Origin: Nitrospira sp.
Lineage (GTDB): Bacteria; Nitrospirota; Nitrospiria; Nitrospirales; Nitrospiraceae
DNA length: 64,000 nucleotides
Assembly (NCBI GenBank): GCA_016788885.1
Contig: JAEURX010000048.1
Span: forward strand, 1-64,000
Reading direction: 5' to 3'
The position numbers were made by a program, and so were the translations under genes. The notes beneath the pieces are model-generated. The model was not told where the DNA came from and searched no databases. It saw only the letters and a program-made list of their open reading frames with translations. This document shows positions 1 to 9,239 of the stretch, one piece after another (position 1 is the first letter of the stretch; each line of letters opens with the position of its first letter).

Positions 1-1
1 C

Positions 2-457
2 GGCTGGGCCCATCTGGCGGCGGTGATCGATTGTCATGATCGGGAAGTGATTGGGTACGAGTTCGCCTTGCGGAGTCGGGCGAAGGAGGCCGAGCGCGCC
101 GTGGAAGCCGCCTGCCTGGCCCGGTTTGGGACGCTGCGGCCCGTGGGGGCGCCGGTGCTGCGGAGTGACAATGGTCTGATCTTCCAGAGTCGACGGTTTC
201 GGCAAGCCTGCCGGGACTATCGGCTGACGCAGGAGTTCATCACGCCGTATACGCCGGAACAAAATGGGATTATCGAACGGTTCTTCCGCAGTCTCAAAGA
301 AGAGTGTGTCGGGCAGCACGTGTTTCGGACGTTCGAGGACGCGCGACGCGTCATTCGAGAGTGGATGCAGTGGTACAACCAGGAGCGCCCGCATCAGGCC
401 TTGGGCTATCGGAGCCCGATCCAATATCGGACGCAACAACTCACGCAGGTGGCTTGA
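2..457 (+). mobile_element. IS3-family transposase (OrfB/integrase core), 5' end outside window
   Basis: DDE transposase of an insertion sequence. The reading frame is open to the left edge, so the N-terminus and probably the first catalytic Asp lie outside. Visible are the strand leading into the VIDCHDREVIGYEF segment, the second catalytic Asp in LRSDNGLIF (about residue 57), and the catalytic Glu in EQNGIIERFFRSLKEE, followed by the typical IS3 C-terminal WYNQERPHQALGYRSP. The order and spacing match rve-domain OrfB proteins. The sequence about 20-30 bases after the stop (gggagcactaca) could be the right terminal inverted repeat, but the left end is not visible to test this. It sits beside a decayed gene, which fits an IS-associated eroding locus. 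Confidence 0.9.
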
Positions 458-698
458 TTTCAAGGGAGCACTACACTCCTGCCGGAACGCGATTGAAGAT
501 CTCCACGCATCCGCAGCATGCATAAAATCTCGGCAAACGCCCCACACCAGCATCCACTGCGTGCACGAGAAACCTAATCTGGACTGACTTGCGTTCCGGA
601 CAAGAGGGCTCACCTGGCATTGAATGGCTTTCGTCAGCCCAAGTACCCCGAGATGGCATACCACCACTTCCTCGGCACCAATGCATGACCCATAAGGG
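458..698. other. Non-coding/degenerate stretch after the IS
   Basis: Stop codons occur in all frames and nothing resembles a gene. It may hold the IS right end and further eroded N-terminal sequence of the following MEDS pseudogene, but I cannot support either by reading. Confidence 0.4.
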
Positions 699-1266
699 CT
701 CTCCCACGCCGCATCTGCCGGGAATGTCCGTGGTCATACGACAAAACTGACTGAGAACTATCGCTGTCCGTATCTCGATGCTCCGCCCAGAGTGGCCAGC
801 GTGCATCCCTCGCTCCTCGCCGTAGGCGATCGATGTCGCACGAGAGATTGCGAAAGGCAGTCTCGTGCTGTCCTCTGATAACACTCATCTCATAGAGGGG
901 CGATTCAACGCCGATCGAATGTTAGGTCTGCTTGAGCAGGCCTTGAATCAGGCAACGAAGGATGGCCATCACGGCCTGTGGGCTTCGGGCGATAAGAGTA
1001 CACAATTTGGACCGGAGAGAGACGTCACGACGCTTTAGGGTTCTGCGTAGCGATTAGAAGAATTCCTTCAGGCCCATCCAGATCCTTACGGCATCTACCA
1101 CTATCATGCGGACACCTTGCCCGGTGACGCCTTGCGACATGGGCTCTTCTCCCATTCGTCACGCTACATCAGCGAAACACGTTCCCGGCTCAATCCGTAT
1201 CTTGTGGAGCGAGAGGCGTTCGCGGCGCACGCATACAGCCATACCGCGCTGGATACGGTGGTCTGA
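699..1266 (+). pseudogene. Decayed MEDS-domain (DcmR-type sensory) protein gene
   Basis: No intact reading frame, but a continuous MEDS-like protein can be read. Frame A (from about 699) gives TENYRCPYLDAPPRVASV and ends LLAVG near 822. One extra base then shifts to frame B, which continues IDVAREIAKGSLVLSSDNTH, GRFNADRMLGLLEQALNQA, GLWASGD and FGPERDV. Frame B carries in-frame TAG at 1036-1038 and 1048-1050, and goes on with RLEEFLQAHPDPYGIYHYHAD, LPGDALRHGLFSH and ETRSRLNPYLVEREAF. From memory, intact relatives read LLEYEWRLEEF where this has L-stop-GSA-stop-RLEEF, so the stops replace Leu (TTG to TAG) and Trp (TGG to TAG) at preserved spacing. MEDS proteins are sensory proteins of uncertain ligand. 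The N-terminal part upstream of about 699 is not recognisable. Confidence 0.75.
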
Positions 1267-1466
1267 GATCTCTGTACGACGCCGGAGGCACTCATTCTGA
1301 ACGCCCTCCCTCCCAATGATCTGCAGTAACGTCTTCCACGACACACCTCACAGATCGACGCCGGTGTCCCCTGTGTGCACGGTACCGGCCATACGAACGC
1401 TCAGCCTCTTTCTCGTGTAGGCTTCTTGAGATCGTCACAGAAGACAGGCTGCGAGATCGGACCGCG

Positions 1467-2231
1467 CTACTTCCCGGCCCCAAGCCGTGAGTGGCGCACC
1501 GCCAGAGTGAGCGGCCGTGGCTCCAACTGCAACGGCTTGTGGTGCATGGCCAGCAACACCGCCTTCCCAGGAGTGGCTTGATAATCGCCGCGAAACTCTT
1601 TGTAATAGATCATCACCTTTCGCACATAGTCGCGGGTTTCTTGATAGGGCGGAATCGCACGATATCGCTCGACTCGTCGTTCACCCGCATTGTACGCGGC
1701 CACCGCCAGCCGTACGTTGCCATTAAACCGATCCAACAAATAGCGCAGGTGCCGCGCGCCGCCGCGAATGTTGTCGCCGGTATCATACAGATTGTGCACC
1801 CCGTGGCGAATCGCCGTTTCAGGAATCAATTGCATCAGCCCCACCGCACCCGCGCGCGAAATCACCGTGGGATTGAAGTCCGACTCAGCCTTGATTACGG
1901 CTAGCAGCAGGGCGGGGTGCAACTGGAACTGCCAGGCATATCGTTCGACCGCGTCTTCCACTTCTTTCACCGATACCCGATGTGCCAATCGGCGCGCCTG
2001 GGGATCAGCCGGACGAAACCGCTGATCGGTGGGAACATTTGTCATTTCAAATAGGCCGTTCGCACCGACATATCCATACATGTCACTCTCTGCAGACGCC
2101 GACTCTCCAACGACCAGCGCACTCGCAATCGCCAGAGGAAGGGCCCAGACAAGAGCGGTCCGCTCTCCGGCTTCGCGATCTTCAGGAAACGTGGAGTCCA
2201 GCTTGTTCCGGACACATCGTTCATGGGCCAT
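1467..2231 (-). CDS. Lytic transglycosylase (SLT domain), exported
   Basis: Cleaves peptidoglycan glycan strands, giving 1,6-anhydro-MurNAc ends. 254 residues with the ATG at 2231, chosen because GGGAGG lies 5-6 bases upstream. A longer frame exists but has no ribosome-binding site. A hydrophobic segment (about residues 27-45, WALPLAIASALVVG) ends in ASA and acts as signal peptide or anchor. A short DUF4124-like stretch (MYGYVGANGLFEMTNVP) precedes the SLT domain. The catalytic Glu is in AVIKAESDFNP, followed by GAVGLMQLIPETA and the AVAAYNAGERRV motif. The anhydro-MurNAc it releases is the substrate of the AnmK kinase encoded nearby (6.0-7.2 kb), although the two are not in one operon. Confidence 0.9.
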   Translation of the reverse strand: MAHERCVRNKLDSTFPEDREAGERTALVWALPLAIASALVVGESASAESDMYGYVGANGLFEMTNVPTDQRFRPADPQARRLAHRVSVKEVEDAVERYAWQFQLHPALLLAVIKAESDFNPTVISRAGAVGLMQLIPETAIRHGVHNLYDTGDNIRGGARHLRYLLDRFNGNVRLAVAAYNAGERRVERYRAIPPYQETRDYVRKVMIYYKEFRGDYQATPGKAVLLAMHHKPLQLEPRPLTLAVRHSRLGAGK

Positions 2232-2562
2232 ACTCCCTCCCATTTCTCCCGCCGCATAGAGTGCAGGGTCTCGCGTATCTCGCAAACCATCCTTACACCC
2301 GCAGATCTTGTGCCACCGTCGCATGGTGTACAAAAGCGCCCAGCCCCATGCACTTCAAACGGTTAGCACCTATCCCTCTGGACAGCCTCGGGACGGACGG
2401 GCCAACGAAACGAGCGATTTTTGGTCACAGCGCCGCCGAATTTTGGCCGTTCGCTCATTGCTATCCGTTGCGGAGCGCAAACCTTCTCCTGTTGACGAGC
2501 GAGACCGGGCCTGCCTCATAGATTGGCCGAATGAGAACCGCCACGCGGAAACAGGCTCTTGT

Positions 2563-2590
2563 TTGAACGTTGAAACCGACGTGCTAGAAT
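2563..2590 (+). promoter_or_regulatory. Candidate sigma-70 promoter for the GGDEF gene
   Basis: TTGAAC at 2563-2568, 16-base spacer, TAGAAT at 2585-2590. A transcript would start near 2597, giving a leader of about 180 bases before the ATG at 2780. The rest of 2232-2779 shows no convincing gene. Confidence 0.45.
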
Positions 2591-2779
2591 CGCCTCAGCT
2601 CAGTCACCACCAAGATGGAGTGCGCAACCAGAGCAGCCATCCCACGTGCCGGCAAGACAGCCTCCACCTACGATGACGACTTGCCTCTGCATACGAATCA
2701 CCCCCCTGGCCACAGAACCCTGCGTCACTCCCGGCAGGACCACCGTGTTCGCATTCTGCCGGGGTATGGGCACCGCCTC

Positions 2780-3712
2780 ATGATCAAACTGCTGCTGGTC
2801 GAAGACAACGCGGTCGATGCTCAACTCACGCAAGATCTTCTGGCCGAATGGTCCCTCAATCAGTTCGAGATCACCCATGCCTCCATGCTGTCGGATGGGC
2901 TCGCCAAGCTGAGTCGTGGCCGGTTCGACGCTGTCCTTCTTGATCTTTCGCTTCCCGACACCCATGGTCTCAGCACGGTCACCCAGGTGTTGGCCACGAG
3001 TCCCGACGTGCCGGTCGTCGTCCTCAGCGGACACGATGACCATCCGTTGGCGCTGCAAGCCCTGCAGCACGGTGCGCAGGATTACCTGGTCAAGGGGGAT
3101 GGTGGAACGGAGTTTCTTGCGCGTTCGATTCTGTATGCGATCGAACGCAAGAAAGCGCAGGAGCGTCTGACGTATCTGGCACAACACGATCAACTCACTG
3201 GATTGATCAACCGCCCCCTGTTTCGTGACCGCCTCATCCACGCGATGGCGCGCAGCAAACGAAAGGATCAACCTCTCGCAATCATGCTGCTCGACCTCGA
3301 TCGCTTCAAGGGCGTCAATGACACACTCGGCCACGATGTCGGGGATCAGCTGCTGAAAGAGGTCGCGGCGCGATTGCTGGAATCCGTCCGCGAAGTCGAT
3401 ACCGTCGCCCGCATGGGCGGCGATGAGTTCACCGCGATCCTGGAAGGCATTTCAGGCGAAGAGGATGTCCTGGTCGTCGCGAAACGGATCGTGGAATCGA
3501 TCGGCACTCCGTTTCAGATCGGGCCCCATCGCATCTCGATCGGCGTGAGCATCGGCATCACGCTATACCCGGCCGATGACGACAACATCGACGAACTGCT
3601 CAGGCATGCGGATAAGGCCATGTATGCCGCCAAGCAGCAAGGCGGGGGACGGTTTCATTTTCATGCACCAGCCGGGCGCTCACCATCGAGCACACCCGCT
3701 TCCCTCTCGTAG
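2780..3712 (+). CDS. Response regulator with GGDEF output (diguanylate cyclase)
   Basis: Two-component receiver fused to a c-di-GMP synthase, 310 residues. The frame is open upstream, but the receiver begins exactly at MIKLLLVEDN, so the ATG at 2780 is chosen. Receiver: acidic DN pair near the N-terminus, phospho-accepting Asp in DAVLLDLSLPD, Ser/Lys switch residues in VVVLSG and YLVKGD. GGDEF domain: LTGLINRPLFRDRL, LLDLDRFKGVND, then an intact GGDEF in RMGGDEF. REVD lies exactly five residues before GGDEF, matching the RxxD inhibitory I-site, so the enzyme should be active and product-inhibited. No partner histidine kinase is adjacent. A PilZ protein that could read c-di-GMP lies at 12.7 kb. 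Confidence 0.92.
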   Translation: MIKLLLVEDNAVDAQLTQDLLAEWSLNQFEITHASMLSDGLAKLSRGRFDAVLLDLSLPDTHGLSTVTQVLATSPDVPVVVLSGHDDHPLALQALQHGAQDYLVKGDGGTEFLARSILYAIERKKAQERLTYLAQHDQLTGLINRPLFRDRLIHAMARSKRKDQPLAIMLLDLDRFKGVNDTLGHDVGDQLLKEVAARLLESVREVDTVARMGGDEFTAILEGISGEEDVLVVAKRIVESIGTPFQIGPHRISIGVSIGITLYPADDDNIDELLRHADKAMYAAKQQGGGRFHFHAPAGRSPSSTPASLS

Positions 3713-3755
3713 ACGTAGCCCCCGCTTCCCGCCACGCACCACAGACTCCTCCGCC

Positions 3756-4589
3756 CTACCGCCCGATATCGGCGAGGGGCTGCTCCGTCACCACGAGCGA
3801 TCCGCGGGGATTAGGCAAAAATACATTCGCCGTCACCAACTCCTCGTGCGAAGGCGTCGGATGCGTATCCGGCGTCATGACGAGTCCCCAGTGCTGATTG
3901 TCACGACAGGTATTGCTCAACAACAGCGCCTCTGCGTGATGAAATAGGAGGATGCCGCTGAGCATGTTGGCATGGCACACATTACGCACACATTCCGGAT
4001 GGCTTCCCGGATCTCGCACCGCCAGCCCGAAATGATGGTTTCCGAAGCACTGATTGCCTGCCACGCGCGGCTGAGCACCGGCAAAGACAAAGATGCCGGA
4101 TTCCCGGTTGTAACAGACTTCGTTGTCGACAAACGTCGCGCGGGCTTCCGGACCATAAATCACGACGCCCGACAACACGCCTTCGGTCGCCCGACATTGC
4201 GTCACCGTGCACACAGAGTCCAGCAGATTCATCGCCGAATGCTGATCGCTCCCCACGTACCGAAACGTGATCCCCGTAATCAGTCCGCTGGGGACTCGCT
4301 GTAAATACAACGGTCCTCCGCGGCGGCTGTAGATCTGGACATGGTCACGCCCGGCGCCGATGAGCAGCACAGGCCGGTCGGCCACGAACACTTTGTCCTC
4401 GTACACACCGGGACGGATGAAAATCTGATCGGTCTCTTCGGCCTCCTTCAGCGCCGCGCTCGGCCGAATGTATGCGTGAGGGTCGCGAGCATCGACGATC
4501 AGCGTCCGCCCGCCCTTCGGATTGGGAGGCGGGTCATGAATGGGCTCGTTCCGAACTCCCGTGGAACCTGGTTCGTAGGGTCTTTCCAT
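3756..4589 (-). CDS. Right-handed parallel beta-helix protein (pectin-lyase-like/NosD-like)
   Basis: 277 residues with the ATG at 4589; a GTG two codons earlier is the alternative. It has the repeating short-strand pattern of parallel beta-helix proteins: an N-terminal LIVDARDPHAYIRPSAALKEA segment (ASG1-like start, predicting positions and widths), then rungs such as VLLIGAGRDHVQIYSR, SGVVIYGPEARATFVDN, SGIFVFAGAQPRVAGNQC and SGILLFHHAEALLLSN. The N-terminus is hydrophilic, with no signal peptide or lipobox, so it is probably cytoplasmic. No catalytic residues of polysaccharide lyases can be assigned. Substrate and role unknown. Convergent with the GGDEF gene, 43 bases away. Confidence 0.7.
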   Translation of the reverse strand: MERPYEPGSTGVRNEPIHDPPPNPKGGRTLIVDARDPHAYIRPSAALKEAEETDQIFIRPGVYEDKVFVADRPVLLIGAGRDHVQIYSRRGGPLYLQRVPSGLITGITFRYVGSDQHSAMNLLDSVCTVTQCRATEGVLSGVVIYGPEARATFVDNEVCYNRESGIFVFAGAQPRVAGNQCFGNHHFGLAVRDPGSHPECVRNVCHANMLSGILLFHHAEALLLSNTCRDNQHWGLVMTPDTHPTPSHEELVTANVFLPNPRGSLVVTEQPLADIGR

Positions 4590-4923
4590 ACACACCTGTG
4601 CCGCACACGCCTGCCGGCCTTACCGCGAAGTGGCGGAACAGCCGCACCGGAAGAATGCTAACCGATAACAACTGAGCATCCGGGATCTGTCAAGCCGAGC
4701 TCGTGGCACGCTCGCCGCCGGCAGTTTCCGTACACTCCTGCCTACTTTCCGCACCGAATGTTCCGTGCCAAGCTGAGTCGTCCAGTTCTGCTCACCGGGG
4801 AACCAGCCAATTTCACAGCAGATTTCCCTGACTCATCGAGCTGGTGCAATTCTTCCATAGGGACGAGGCACGACGCGCAGCCGGAACCAGCCCCGATTCA
4901 CCAGGGAAGAAAGAGGGAATCCC
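4590..4923. other. Intergenic region between divergent genes
   Basis: About 330 bases between the beta-helix gene (minus) and the TPR gene (plus). It must hold both promoters, but I see no convincing -35/-10 pair, repeat or RNA gene. Confidence 0.4.
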
Positions 4924-5445
4924 ATGACCATGGCTCGATTCACCACCGGTTCAGTCCGAGGCATCGCTGCAACAATGTTGTTATTCGCCATCCTCACACC
5001 CGCACCCAATCTGTTCGCGGCCACCCCTCAGCCCCCGGACGCCGCACATCGCCTTTACGATCGCGTCATGGAGGAGTTTCGACACAGGGACTATCCCGCA
5101 GCGCTCGCCGGCTTTCGCTTCTTCCTCGAACTGCATGGGCAGTCCTCACTCTCGGCCAATGCGCAATATTGGATGGGTGAATGCCAGTACCGCATGGGCC
5201 GACACAACGACGCGTTGGCGTCGTTCTTTAAGCTCATCTCCGACTACCCAATGAGCCAGAAACTCGCCGCCTCAACGCTGAAGATCGGACAGATCTACAC
5301 GAAGCAAGGCGATCGCGAAAAAGCGCAGATGATGTATGAACGCGTCACGGGCCAGTATCCCGACAGCCCCGAAGCCGACGTCGCGCGTAAGGCGCTGGAC
5401 GCCGAGGCCGCAAAGGGCGAACCGATCGCCACCGAGCCGAGTTGA
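4924..5445 (+). CDS. Periplasmic TPR protein, CpoB/YbgF-like
   Basis: 173 residues with a purine-rich AGGGAA six bases before the ATG. A signal peptide (GIAATMLLFAILTPAPNLFAA) is followed by tetratricopeptide repeats: AHRLYDRVMEEFRHRDYPAALAGF, NAQYWMGECQYRMGRHNDAL, STLKIGQIYTKQGDREKAQ. The spacing and NAQYWMGEC/YY.kg-like signatures match the C-terminal TPR domain of CpoB (YbgF), which works with Tol-Pal and peptidoglycan synthesis at division. The N-terminal coiled coil of full CpoB is missing and no tol or pal genes are adjacent, so it may be a general periplasmic TPR adaptor. Confidence 0.75.
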   Translation: MTMARFTTGSVRGIAATMLLFAILTPAPNLFAATPQPPDAAHRLYDRVMEEFRHRDYPAALAGFRFFLELHGQSSLSANAQYWMGECQYRMGRHNDALASFFKLISDYPMSQKLAASTLKIGQIYTKQGDREKAQMMYERVTGQYPDSPEADVARKALDAEAAKGEPIATEPS

Positions 5446-5505
5446 GCAGAGCGGCGAGGGCTCCGTCGCTTCCGGCGACGCAGTGACTGCGGCGATCCGG
5501 CGACC

Positions 5506-6024
5506 TCAATCGGGGTCGGCAAGATCCAACACGGTGACGAGCCCAGGCACGGTGTACGTATGCAGCGGGCTCAGTCGTACGAGTTGGATCCCGGCGGCCC
5601 GGAGCGCCCCGTCGAACAACGACTCGTCGGCGGCCTCCGGGGCATCTTCCGACACCGGGGGATTCACTTGCACCACCTTCTCAACCAACCGACTCCCCGG
5701 ATGTACCAGCACAAATGTCGCGCGTGTGAGCGCGAGTTCTCGCAACGTCTTGGCCGGCGGCGTACCTGACGGCGTCCGCAAATCCAGGATGCTCCAAAGA
5801 GGGATCTGGGTGAACAGCAGATACCGATCTTCCACCGCCATTCGCAGTAAGTTGTAGAGCTGCACTTCCTGATCCGTCAGCAACGGCTTGGCGGCAAACG
5901 ACATCCCCGACGAAGAGCCCCCCACCGGCACATCGGACGCCCGCCGACGACCGAATGTCTCCCATGCCAGACTTCCCAGAAAGACCAGCGCGCCGATTCC
6001 TAAAATTGGATACAGTAATTCCAT
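5506..6024 (-). CDS. Membrane-anchored DUF2726 protein
   Basis: 172 residues. An N-terminal transmembrane helix (LLYPILGIGALVFLGSLAW) precedes a cytoplasmic domain with KPLLTDQEVQLYNLLRMAVEDRYLLFTQIPL and ALTRATFVLVHPGSRLVEKVVQVN, the conserved halves of DUF2726, a fold related to restriction-endonuclease-like domains. The usual Cys-rich C-terminal extension is absent. Function unknown. Its start is 15 bases downstream of the anmK stop on the same strand, so the two are likely co-transcribed. Confidence 0.75.
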   Translation of the reverse strand: MELLYPILGIGALVFLGSLAWETFGRRRASDVPVGGSSSGMSFAAKPLLTDQEVQLYNLLRMAVEDRYLLFTQIPLWSILDLRTPSGTPPAKTLRELALTRATFVLVHPGSRLVEKVVQVNPPVSEDAPEAADESLFDGALRAAGIQLVRLSPLHTYTVPGLVTVLDLADPD

Positions 6025-6039
6025 CGCAGCCCGTTCAGA

Positions 6040-7224
6040 TCAACGGAGAGACCCTGCCTGCATGATCCGCATACCTGCGCCGCCGGGCACGACGGTGCCA
6101 AGCACCACCGGATGGCGTGCGCCCGTCACCCCAGGAACATTCGTGCAGTGCCCAAGCAGCATGTCGTGTGCGAGCAGGGCAAACGCCGTCGCCTCGAACG
6201 CCTTGCTGCTCCACCCGCAGTCGTCGAACGTCAACACCGGCGCCGGCGCGAACACCTCGCGAAGCGCGTCCATGATGGCGCGGTTGTAGACCCCACCCCC
6301 ACCGACGATCACATCATCGATCTCACCCGAGATCCACCGCCGACAGGAACCGATCGCCTCAGCCGTCCAAGCCGCGCAGGTCGCCAGCAGATCCTCAAGG
6401 GACAACCGCGTCTTGTGCTGCCTGGCAATCAGCGCCTGAACAAACGGGGCACCAAATTCTTCTCTCCCGGTCGACTTCGGCGGCCGCCGTACCAGAAAGG
6501 GATGCGCCATGAGTTCCCTGAGCAAGCCCTGATTGACCATCCCTCGCCGCGCCAGTCGCCCCCCGACATCGTAAGACCGCCCCCCCCGTGTCGCAGCCCG
6601 CATAATCGCATCCAGCACCATGTTGCCGGGCCCCGTGTCAAACGCGCGCAACTCGTGCACTCGCGCTCCCGCAGGGAGATACGTGATGTTGCTGATCCCA
6701 CCGATATTCACCACCACCCGACTTCGGCGAGGATGGCGGAACGCCACCGCATGAGCATAAGGAACCAGGGGCGCGCCTTCGCCCCCCGCCGCCAGATCAC
6801 GGGGCCTGAAATTCGCCACCGTGGTGATGCCCGTGCGTTCCGCAATGACGGCCGGCTCGCCGATCTGCAGCGTCGAACGGACCAGGCCCACTCCCGACTC
6901 GCGAATCCCCTTCGGCAAATGGTGAATCGTTTGTCCGTGCGATCCGATCGCATCGATATCGGCCGGCCGATACTTCGCCTTGCGAATCACACGAAGGGCC
7001 GCTTTTGCGAACAGCTCTCCCAGATAGGCATTCATATGGCAGATCTCCGCCACTTGCCCCTGCAGGGAGAGCTCCACCACCCGTTGCTGCAACGCAGGCG
7101 GATAGGGAGCCGACGTGAACGCCAGCGGGGTGATCCGCAATGTTTCGCCCCGCCGAACGATATCCACCAACGCGGCGTCGACGCCGTCGGCCGATGTCCC
7201 GGACATGAGCCCGACCACCTTCAT
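6040..7224 (-). CDS. anmK: Anhydro-N-acetylmuramic acid kinase
   Basis: Converts 1,6-anhydro-MurNAc plus ATP to MurNAc-6-phosphate in cytoplasmic cell-wall recycling. 394 residues; the ATG at 7224 has GGGAGGAG about seven bases upstream and gives the family-typical start MKVVGLMSGTSADGVDAAL (phosphate-binding loop). Other ASKHA-fold signatures: GSHGQTIHHLP, TVANFRPRDLAAGGEGAPLVP, VVVNIGGISNITYLP, AFDTGPGNMVLDA and DDVIVGGGGVYN. Full length. It complements the lytic transglycosylase at 1.5-2.2 kb, although no anhydro-muropeptide permease, NagZ or MurQ gene is adjacent. Confidence 0.95.
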   Translation of the reverse strand: MKVVGLMSGTSADGVDAALVDIVRRGETLRITPLAFTSAPYPPALQQRVVELSLQGQVAEICHMNAYLGELFAKAALRVIRKAKYRPADIDAIGSHGQTIHHLPKGIRESGVGLVRSTLQIGEPAVIAERTGITTVANFRPRDLAAGGEGAPLVPYAHAVAFRHPRRSRVVVNIGGISNITYLPAGARVHELRAFDTGPGNMVLDAIMRAATRGGRSYDVGGRLARRGMVNQGLLRELMAHPFLVRRPPKSTGREEFGAPFVQALIARQHKTRLSLEDLLATCAAWTAEAIGSCRRWISGEIDDVIVGGGGVYNRAIMDALREVFAPAPVLTFDDCGWSSKAFEATAFALLAHDMLLGHCTNVPGVTGARHPVVLGTVVPGGAGMRIMQAGSLR

Positions 7225-7370
7225 CTTGCGCTCCTCCCGCCAACCGGACACACGCCTCGACCTCGTCTTCGGTGCGCTACGCTAATAGAAAGCAGGCAAG
7301 GGGTCAAGCGGCGCATCTAACATGAGGCCGCGCGTTGACTTTGCGGAGGTCGGGTGTTACCGTCCGCCGG

Positions 7371-8297
7371 ATGTCTCGTCTGATTCTCTGTGTCCTGTTC
7401 ATCGCCCTCGCTGCACCATTTCACTGGACCACTTCCGTTTCGGTTTCGGTGGCTGCCGCAGCCGAACCCCTCAACGTCGTCGTGACCCTTCCGGTGTTGA
7501 AGGACTGGGTGCAACAGGTCGGTGGCACGCACGTGCGCGTCGTCTCCCTCATGACGGGCTACGAAAGTGAGCACACCTATTCGCCCAAGCCCAGCGATCT
7601 GGTGGCGGTCCGGAAGGCGACCCTCCTGTTCGAAGTCGGTGCGGGACTCGAGGTCTGGGTCTCGTCGTTGGTCAAGAATGCGGGCAATGCCTCGCTCCAA
7701 GTGATCACGACATCCAAAGACATTCCATTGATTCATGACCAACCCGAATCAGCCGAAGAGGCGCATGGACATGCGCATACGGCCGGGAATCCCCATGTGT
7801 GGCTCGATCCATCTTCAGCCGCGACGATGGTGCAGCATATTTCCAATGCCATGGCCGCAGCAGACCCGACTCATGCCGCAGACTACCGGGCGAATACCAC
7901 GACGTATCTCCAATCGCTCACACGCGTCCAGGATGAGACGTTGGGTCTCTTGCAGCAGCTGCCGAATCGCGCCGTCATCGTCCATCACCCGGCTTGGCCC
8001 TATTTCGCCCGTCGCTATGAACTACGCATCGCGGGGACCATCCTCACGCAACCCGGAGGTGAACCGTCCGCGCGACACCTACAAGCGCTCATCGAAACCA
8101 TTCGGCGTGACCACATTCGAGTCATCATCTCCGAGGTGCAGTTGAACCAGAAGGTTCCGCAGCTCCTCGCACGGGAAACTGGGGCACAGATCGCCGTCTT
8201 GACCACCCTCCCCGGGGGCGTGCCGGGCACCGAGACCTACCTCGACATGCTGCGCTATAATGTGCTCCAATTGGCCAGTGCCCTGAAACAGACGTAA
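7371..8297 (+). CDS. znuA: Metal ABC transporter substrate-binding protein (ZnuA/TroA family)
   Basis: Periplasmic metal-binding component, 308 residues from the ATG at 7371. The signal peptide (SRLILCVLFIALAAPFHW) ends near AAAAEP. The mature part has the cluster-9 binding-protein fold, with metal-ligand positions in YESEHTYSPKPSDL, AGNPHVWLDPSS and HHPAWPYFARRY, and an acidic residue in ISEVQLNQK. The His-rich loop EEAHGHAHTAGNPH is short compared with dedicated zinc ZnuA proteins, so zinc versus manganese is not certain. First gene of a three-gene importer cluster with the ATPase and permease that follow. Confidence 0.88.
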   Translation: MSRLILCVLFIALAAPFHWTTSVSVSVAAAAEPLNVVVTLPVLKDWVQQVGGTHVRVVSLMTGYESEHTYSPKPSDLVAVRKATLLFEVGAGLEVWVSSLVKNAGNASLQVITTSKDIPLIHDQPESAEEAHGHAHTAGNPHVWLDPSSAATMVQHISNAMAAADPTHAADYRANTTTYLQSLTRVQDETLGLLQQLPNRAVIVHHPAWPYFARRYELRIAGTILTQPGGEPSARHLQALIETIRRDHIRVIISEVQLNQKVPQLLARETGAQIAVLTTLPGGVPGTETYLDMLRYNVLQLASALKQT

Positions 8298-8356
8298 CCG
8301 CCGCGCCCAACCGGACATCGACTGACGATCCAGCAGCTTCATCGAACGACCCGCGC

Positions 8357-9139
8357 ATGACCCACCCCATTATTCGCTTCGACCACGCCACCTTCGGATT
8401 TCCCGGCACCATCGCGCTGGAGGACATTTCGCTCACGATTCCTGAATCCGAATTTGTCGGAGTGATCGGGCCCAACGGATCGGGAAAAACCACGCTGTGC
8501 CGCGCCGTGCTCGGGCTCATGGCGCCATTGAGCGGGACCCTCCGAGTCCTCGACTGTGCGTGCGAGGAGCTCCGCTGCCATCACCGCGCCCTCATCGGCT
8601 ATCTTCCGCAAAAGGGCATGCTCGATCGCAATTTTCCGGTCACCGTCCTGGAAGCCGTGATGATGGGACGCTACGGCGCACTCGGCCTCTTTCGACGCCC
8701 CTCAGGCAAGGACCGTGACATCGCCCGGCAGGCGCTCGCACAAGTCGGCATGGACCACCACCGGGACTCGGCACTCGGAGCGCTGTCGGGCGGGCAACAG
8801 CAACGCGTCTTCATCGCGCGGGCGCTGGCGCAGCAGCCCCGCATTTTGCTTCTGGATGAGCCCACCACCGGCCTGGACCTGACGGCACAACACAGTGTGG
8901 TGGAACTGATCCAGCAGCTCCATCAACAATTGAAACTGACGATTCTGATGATCACGCACGACATCAACATGATTCGCTCGCGAGTCGATCGATTGGTGCT
9001 GCTCAAAACCAGATTGTTCGCGGCCGGCCCACCGCATGAGGTGCTACAACCCGATATCCTCAGCCAGGTCTATGGAAAGGAACTGGTCATCACCGACAAG
9101 GACTTTGTGATCGTGGAGGATTACCACCATCATCATTGA
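8357..9139 (+). CDS. znuC: Metal ABC transporter ATPase
   Basis: 260 residues, energises the importer. Walker A GPNGSGKTT, Q-loop in GYLPQKGMLD, signature ALSGGQQQRV, Walker B ILLLDEPTTGLD and switch His in MITHDINM are all intact. The protein ends in YHHHH, a natural four-His tail; His-rich C-termini also occur on other ZnuC proteins and may sense zinc. Lies between the binding protein and the permease, with about 60 and 100 bases of spacing. Confidence 0.92.
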   Translation: MTHPIIRFDHATFGFPGTIALEDISLTIPESEFVGVIGPNGSGKTTLCRAVLGLMAPLSGTLRVLDCACEELRCHHRALIGYLPQKGMLDRNFPVTVLEAVMMGRYGALGLFRRPSGKDRDIARQALAQVGMDHHRDSALGALSGGQQQRVFIARALAQQPRILLLDEPTTGLDLTAQHSVVELIQQLHQQLKLTILMITHDINMIRSRVDRLVLLKTRLFAAGPPHEVLQPDILSQVYGKELVITDKDFVIVEDYHHHH

Positions 9140-9239
9140 GGATTCTCGTGAGGGCTGAGCCGGGACGGCATACGACTCGCTCGATCTCGAGGTGCCTTCT
9201 GTTGCCACTCCGGCACATGTCCCATCACTGACGAACACG

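Noticed and set aside
1036-1050. TAG codons read through (for example as pyrrolysine or by suppression)
   Set aside because: The same gene also has a frameshift and has lost its N-terminus, and no other gene in the window uses internal TAG. Decay is the simpler explanation.
6112-7320. 402-codon open frame on the plus strand
   Set aside because: Antisense shadow of anmK. Arg/His-rich composition and no domains.
9119-9139. His4 tail of the metal-transporter ATPase as a cloning artefact (His-tag)
   Set aside because: Only four His after Tyr, in a natural genomic context, and His-rich ends are known in ZnuC proteins.
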